From: Ferrithrix thermotolerans DSM 19514 | Lineage (GTDB): Bacteria; Actinomycetota; Acidimicrobiia; Acidimicrobiales; CAIXPF01 | NCBI GenBank assembly: GCA_945906305.1 | Contig: CAMDQT010000023.1 | Span: forward strand, 1 to 55,542 | Reading direction: 5' to 3' | DNA length: 55,542 nucleotides | Shown: piece after piece, positions 52,748 through 55,542 of the stretch | How the letters are laid out: every line of letters begins with the position of its first letter | How positions within the stretch are numbered: position 1 is the stretch's first letter | The notes under the pieces: generated by a model | What the model was told of the DNA's origin: nothing | The model's database searches: none | What the model saw: only the letters and a program-made list of their open reading frames with translations | Program-made: the position numbers and the translations under genes

Positions 52748-53581
52748 ATGCGCAACGTGCTGGTGACCGGAGCGGGCAGCGGGATCGGGCGGGCCACCGC
52801 GGAGGCCTTCGTCGCCGCGGGCGATGCCGTCGTGGCGGCCATGCGCGACCCGGTACGGTCCGGACCGGTGCCTGGGGCTCGAACTCTGACCCTCGACGTC
52901 AGCGATGACTCGTCGGTCAGCGTGGCCCTCGCCGGACTGGCGCCATTCGATGTGGTGGTGAACAACGCCGGCATTTCGCGGTCTGGCCCGGTGGAGACCA
53001 TCGACCTCGACGACGCTCGCGCTCAGTTCGAGACGAACTATTGGGGCGCGGTGCGGGTCATTCGAGCGGTGCTGGCGCCGATGCGGGAGCGAGGCTCCGG
53101 GCTCATCGTCAACGTGTCCACCGTCGGTGGCCGTACTCCAGCGAGGGGCTACCACGCCTTCTACCAGGGTTCAAAGCACGCGCTTCGGGCCATGAGCGAG
53201 GCTCTGCGGTGGGAACTGGCCCCCTTCGGGGTGCGTGTCGCGCTGATCGAACCGGGCTTTGTCGCCACCAACATCTTCGACCGGGGCGGCTACCGCGACG
53301 CCCCCGCCGCATCGCCCTACGCCGCGGACGAGGCCTGGGTCCGGCAGTTCTTCCTTGCGGGCGCGGCCGCGCACGCCATCGCCCCCCAACAGGTGGCGGC
53401 GCAGATCCTGACCATCGCCGCCCAGGACCAGCCGCGGCTGCACCACCCGGTAGGTGCCGACGCGGAGGCCGGAGTCGCGGCCGCCCGTTCGCTGGAGTTC
53501 GAGGCGTGGTACGAGAGCGCGCTGGCCCGGGTGGAGGCCCTCGCCGGGCCGCGACCGCAGCCGGATACCACCCGAGAGTGA
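52748..53581 (+). CDS. SDR-family oxidoreductase
   Basis: This 277-residue SDR shows VLVTGAGSGIGRATAEAF (about 4-21), NNAGISRSG (about 77), NVSTVGGRT and catalytic YQGSK (about 140-144), with GFVATNIF after the active site. The last 60 residues (HHPVGADAEAGVAAARSLE...) match the longer C-terminus of SDRs resembling 17-beta-hydroxysteroid dehydrogenases and retinol-type reductases. It is divergent from the thioesterase over 82 bases and converges with the BenE-type carrier (30-base gap). Confidence 0.92.
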   Translation: MRNVLVTGAGSGIGRATAEAFVAAGDAVVAAMRDPVRSGPVPGARTLTLDVSDDSSVSVALAGLAPFDVVVNNAGISRSGPVETIDLDDARAQFETNYWGAVRVIRAVLAPMRERGSGLIVNVSTVGGRTPARGYHAFYQGSKHALRAMSEALRWELAPFGVRVALIEPGFVATNIFDRGGYRDAPAASPYAADEAWVRQFFLAGAAAHAIAPQQVAAQILTIAAQDQPRLHHPVGADAEAGVAAARSLEFEAWYESALARVEALAGPRPQPDTTRE

Positions 53582-53611
53582 CCGAGCGGCGGGCGTCGCA
53601 CCCCGGCGGAT

Positions 53612-54799
53612 CTAGGCGCTGGGCGAGCGGCGACGAGTCCGCACCGAGGAGATGGCCATAGCCACCGCACCCGCGCACAGGCCCCAGAACGGCGAGCCGA
53701 TCCCTAACAAGGTGACCCCGGACAGCGTGACCACAAAGGTCAGAATCGCCGGTTCCCGGTTTGAGGTGTCCGCGGTGGCCACCACCAGGCTGTTGCCGAT
53801 GGTCGGCAGCAAGGCGAGCGCCGCGACGATATGCACCAGTTCAGTGGGAAAGGCCCGCAGGGCAGCAGTAATTGAGGTCCCGAAGAGGCCGGCGATGAGG
53901 TATAAGCCGCCGTTGGCCAGCGACGCGGTGTAGCGGCGCGAGGCATCCTCGTGGGCCGCGGGCTCCATGCAGATCGCCGCGGTGACCGCCGAAAGGTTGA
54001 ACGAGTAACCCCCGAAGGGGGCCAACAACACGGTGGCGACCCCGGTACTGCCGATCACCTTGGACACCGGGATGCGGTAGTCGGTGGACCGGATCACCGC
54101 CACGCCCGGCAGGTTCTGGCCCGCCATGGTCACGATGAAGACCGGTAGAGCGATGCCCATCATCGCTGAGAACGCAAAGGTCGGTGCGGTGAACACCGGA
54201 CGGGCCAGCGCCCATTGCAGCATGTCCGTCTGCAGGGAGTGGGCCAACATCGACATCGCCACCCCCACCACCAGCACCCCGATGACCGCATAACGGGGCT
54301 GGAACCTGCGCAAGGCGAGATACACCAGTGTCGTAACCACCACCAGCCCCGGGGAGGTCTTGGCGTCCGCAAACCCGCTCACCACGAAGCGGGCCAGAAC
54401 CCCCGCCAGCAACGCCCCGACCAGGGGCAAGGGGATGCGGTTCATGACCTGTTCGAACAGGCCGGAATAGCCCACGATGGCGGCCAAGACGCCGCCGATC
54501 ATGAACGCCCCAATCGCCTGGGCCAGCGTGAAGGCGCCCGGCGGCAGGGTGGCCAGAACGGCTGCACCGGGGGCGGAGAAGGCAATCATCACCGGCGCCC
54601 GGTAACGCAACGAGGACACGATGATCAGCCCCGCCATGCCCACGCACAGAGCCCAGACCCACGACGTGATCTCGGCGTCGTTCGCACCAAGGTTCCTCGC
54701 CGCCTCGAAGACCAACGTGATGCCGCTGGTCAACCCGACCATGCAGGCGATGAAACCAGCGGTGAGCGTCGAGGGCGAGAAATCACGCAGGATCGGCAC
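53612..54799 (-). CDS. benE: BenE-family benzoate/H+ symporter
   Basis: This 395-residue protein has about 12 hydrophobic segments of the nucleobase/ascorbate-like BenE group. LTSGITLVFEAARNLGA (about 23-39), SWVWALCVGMAGL, VMIAFSAPGAAVLA (about 70), MAGQNLPGVAVIRS (about 220) and FGGYSFNLSAVTAAICM (about 257) follow the family pattern. BenE carriers import benzoate or similar aromatic acids with protons. That agrees with the aromatic-ring operon at 39.8-44.6 kb and the ligase nearby. It is the second clear permease in the window. Confidence 0.92.
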   Translation of the reverse strand: MPILRDFSPSTLTAGFIACMVGLTSGITLVFEAARNLGANDAEITSWVWALCVGMAGLIIVSSLRYRAPVMIAFSAPGAAVLATLPPGAFTLAQAIGAFMIGGVLAAIVGYSGLFEQVMNRIPLPLVGALLAGVLARFVVSGFADAKTSPGLVVVTTLVYLALRRFQPRYAVIGVLVVGVAMSMLAHSLQTDMLQWALARPVFTAPTFAFSAMMGIALPVFIVTMAGQNLPGVAVIRSTDYRIPVSKVIGSTGVATVLLAPFGGYSFNLSAVTAAICMEPAAHEDASRRYTASLANGGLYLIAGLFGTSITAALRAFPTELVHIVAALALLPTIGNSLVVATADTSNREPAILTFVVTLSGVTLLGIGSPFWGLCAGAVAMAISSVRTRRRSPSA

Positions 54800-54964
54800 G
54801 GCGGGATACTACGAGGCGACGCCCGCCGCCCCGCCCACCCGACCCAGCCCGCGGAGCATATCGACGCCGCGGCGAGGAAGGCCTCGCGAGAGGTGGCTTG
54901 GGCGCTGGACTGCTCCGTAGGCTGACGTCGAGCGCTGCGTCGCCGTGACCCACAGGAGTGCCCG

Positions 54965-55542
54965 ATGTCGATGACGATCCCGGAACCCGATGCCCACAAT
55001 GTGTGGCGGACCCAGTCACCCGGTCACGACGGCTGGGAGCGTTCCGCCCGGCCCGACGCGGCGGACAAGTACTTCATGTTCTCCGCCGACGGTCACGTCC
55101 AGGAACCGCGGCGCATCTTCAAAGACCGCCTGGCCGAGCAGTACCACGATCGGCTGCCCAGCGTGGTCACCAAGCGCAGCGGCGAACAGGTCCAGCAGAC
55201 CGAGGGTTTCCGGCCCACAAAGCTCAATTGGGTTGAACCGTTGCAAGGCCACGAGAAGTTTCGCTACGAGTCGGGTCGTCAGCCCGCCAACCGCGGCGCC
55301 GAACTCGCTCTGGACGGTGTCGATGGCGAGATCCTCTTCCCCAACGTCGGATTGGCCATGTGGGCCACCACTGACCCGGCGTTCTCGCATCTGATGTGCA
55401 AGGCCTGGAATGAGTGGGCGTGGGAGAACTACGGGCCCTACAACGACCGCCTCGTCCCGATGGCCTGCGTCGCACCCGCCGCGCTCCCCGAAACCATCGC
55501 CGAAATCCAACGCTGCGCCGCCCTCGGCTTCAAAGGCCTCTG
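54965..55542 (+). CDS. Amidohydrolase_2 family protein, cut by the right edge
   Basis: The N-terminal 192 codons of an amidohydrolase begin at ATG 54965, 8 bases after a GGAG site. Residues include YFMFSADGHVQEPRRIF (about 36-52, metal D-G-H), GEILFPNVGLAMW (about 118) and CVAPAALPETIAEIQRCAALGFKGL at the edge (given as family context: 'A...I...A.LGF.G'). The frame is open to the last base. It is the fourth member of this family here. The 165-base gap to benE shows no further gene; any promoters for both divergent genes must lie there. Confidence 0.88.
   Translation, partial: MSMTIPEPDAHNVWRTQSPGHDGWERSARPDAADKYFMFSADGHVQEPRRIFKDRLAEQYHDRLPSVVTKRSGEQVQQTEGFRPTKLNWVEPLQGHEKFRYESGRQPANRGAELALDGVDGEILFPNVGLAMWATTDPAFSHLMCKAWNEWAWENYGPYNDRLVPMACVAPAALPETIAEIQRCAALGFKGL

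Noticed and set aside
1-55542. CRISPR arrays, insertion sequences, rRNA genes
   Set aside because: I saw no spaced direct-repeat array, no transposase frame and no rRNA-like segment. The only tandem repeat is the 34-base triplet at 17401.

Overview
The window is a GC-rich bacterial chromosome segment. Its style (GTG starts, ATGA/GTGA overlaps, a long actinobacterial-type serine hydroxymethyltransferase, and many acyl-CoA dehydrogenases, CoA transferases, SDRs, MaoC hydratases and amidohydrolases) points to an actinobacterium. An Acidimicrobiia-like lineage is plausible, but that is inference from gene content and no ribosomal RNA is present to settle it. Coding density is very high, and no gene-free stretch exceeds about 300 bases.

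Layout. 1-1249: three minus-strand genes of mobile-element type (an excisionase-like HTH protein, the start of a primase-like protein running off the left edge, and an unknown protein), lying just past the 3' end of tRNA-Ala(TGC) at 1250-1323. 1537-9271: glyA, then a tightly overlapping four-gene set, herA - sbcD (mre11) - sbcC (rad50) - nurA. This is the full archaeal-type DNA-end-resection set in a bacterium and is the most notable system here. 9286-10488: a VanY-like peptidase.

10601-26649: lipid or isoprenoid-type acyl-CoA catabolism. It holds an SDR, a thiolase, a P450, an alpha/beta hydrolase, an MFS carrier and two acyl-CoA dehydrogenases. These are followed by an operon of a Ser-less alpha/beta hydrolase, a Cys-less thiolase-fold protein, DUF35, a PHP protein, two MaoC proteins, a TcuA-like flavoprotein, a Cys-less isocitrate-lyase-family protein and a nitroreductase-fold protein. 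The trio of thiolase-fold, DUF35 and MaoC proteins resembles the Ltp2/ChsH retro-aldol module of steroid side-chain degradation.

26669-38105: amidohydrolase, class III CoA transferase, a YHYH lipoprotein, a membrane protein, an SMP-30-type lactonase, a large alpha/beta hydrolase, a phosphotriesterase-like protein with an odd SDR, and an arylsulfatase interrupted by an in-frame amber codon. 38254-44636: an aromatic-degradation operon (VOC protein, SDR, Rieske oxygenase alpha and beta, class III extradiol dioxygenase, SDR, amidohydrolase/decarboxylase). 44605-55542: hyuB/hyuA, amidohydrolase, acyl-CoA ligase, MDR oxidoreductase, thioesterase, SDR, a BenE-type benzoate carrier, and a further amidohydrolase cut by the right edge.

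Together 10.6-55.5 kb reads as an accessory catabolic island for hydrophobic, ring-containing or branched substrates, with almost no transporters and no recognisable transcription factor. Several enzymes have lost textbook catalytic residues, suggesting divergent chemistry or heteromeric partners.
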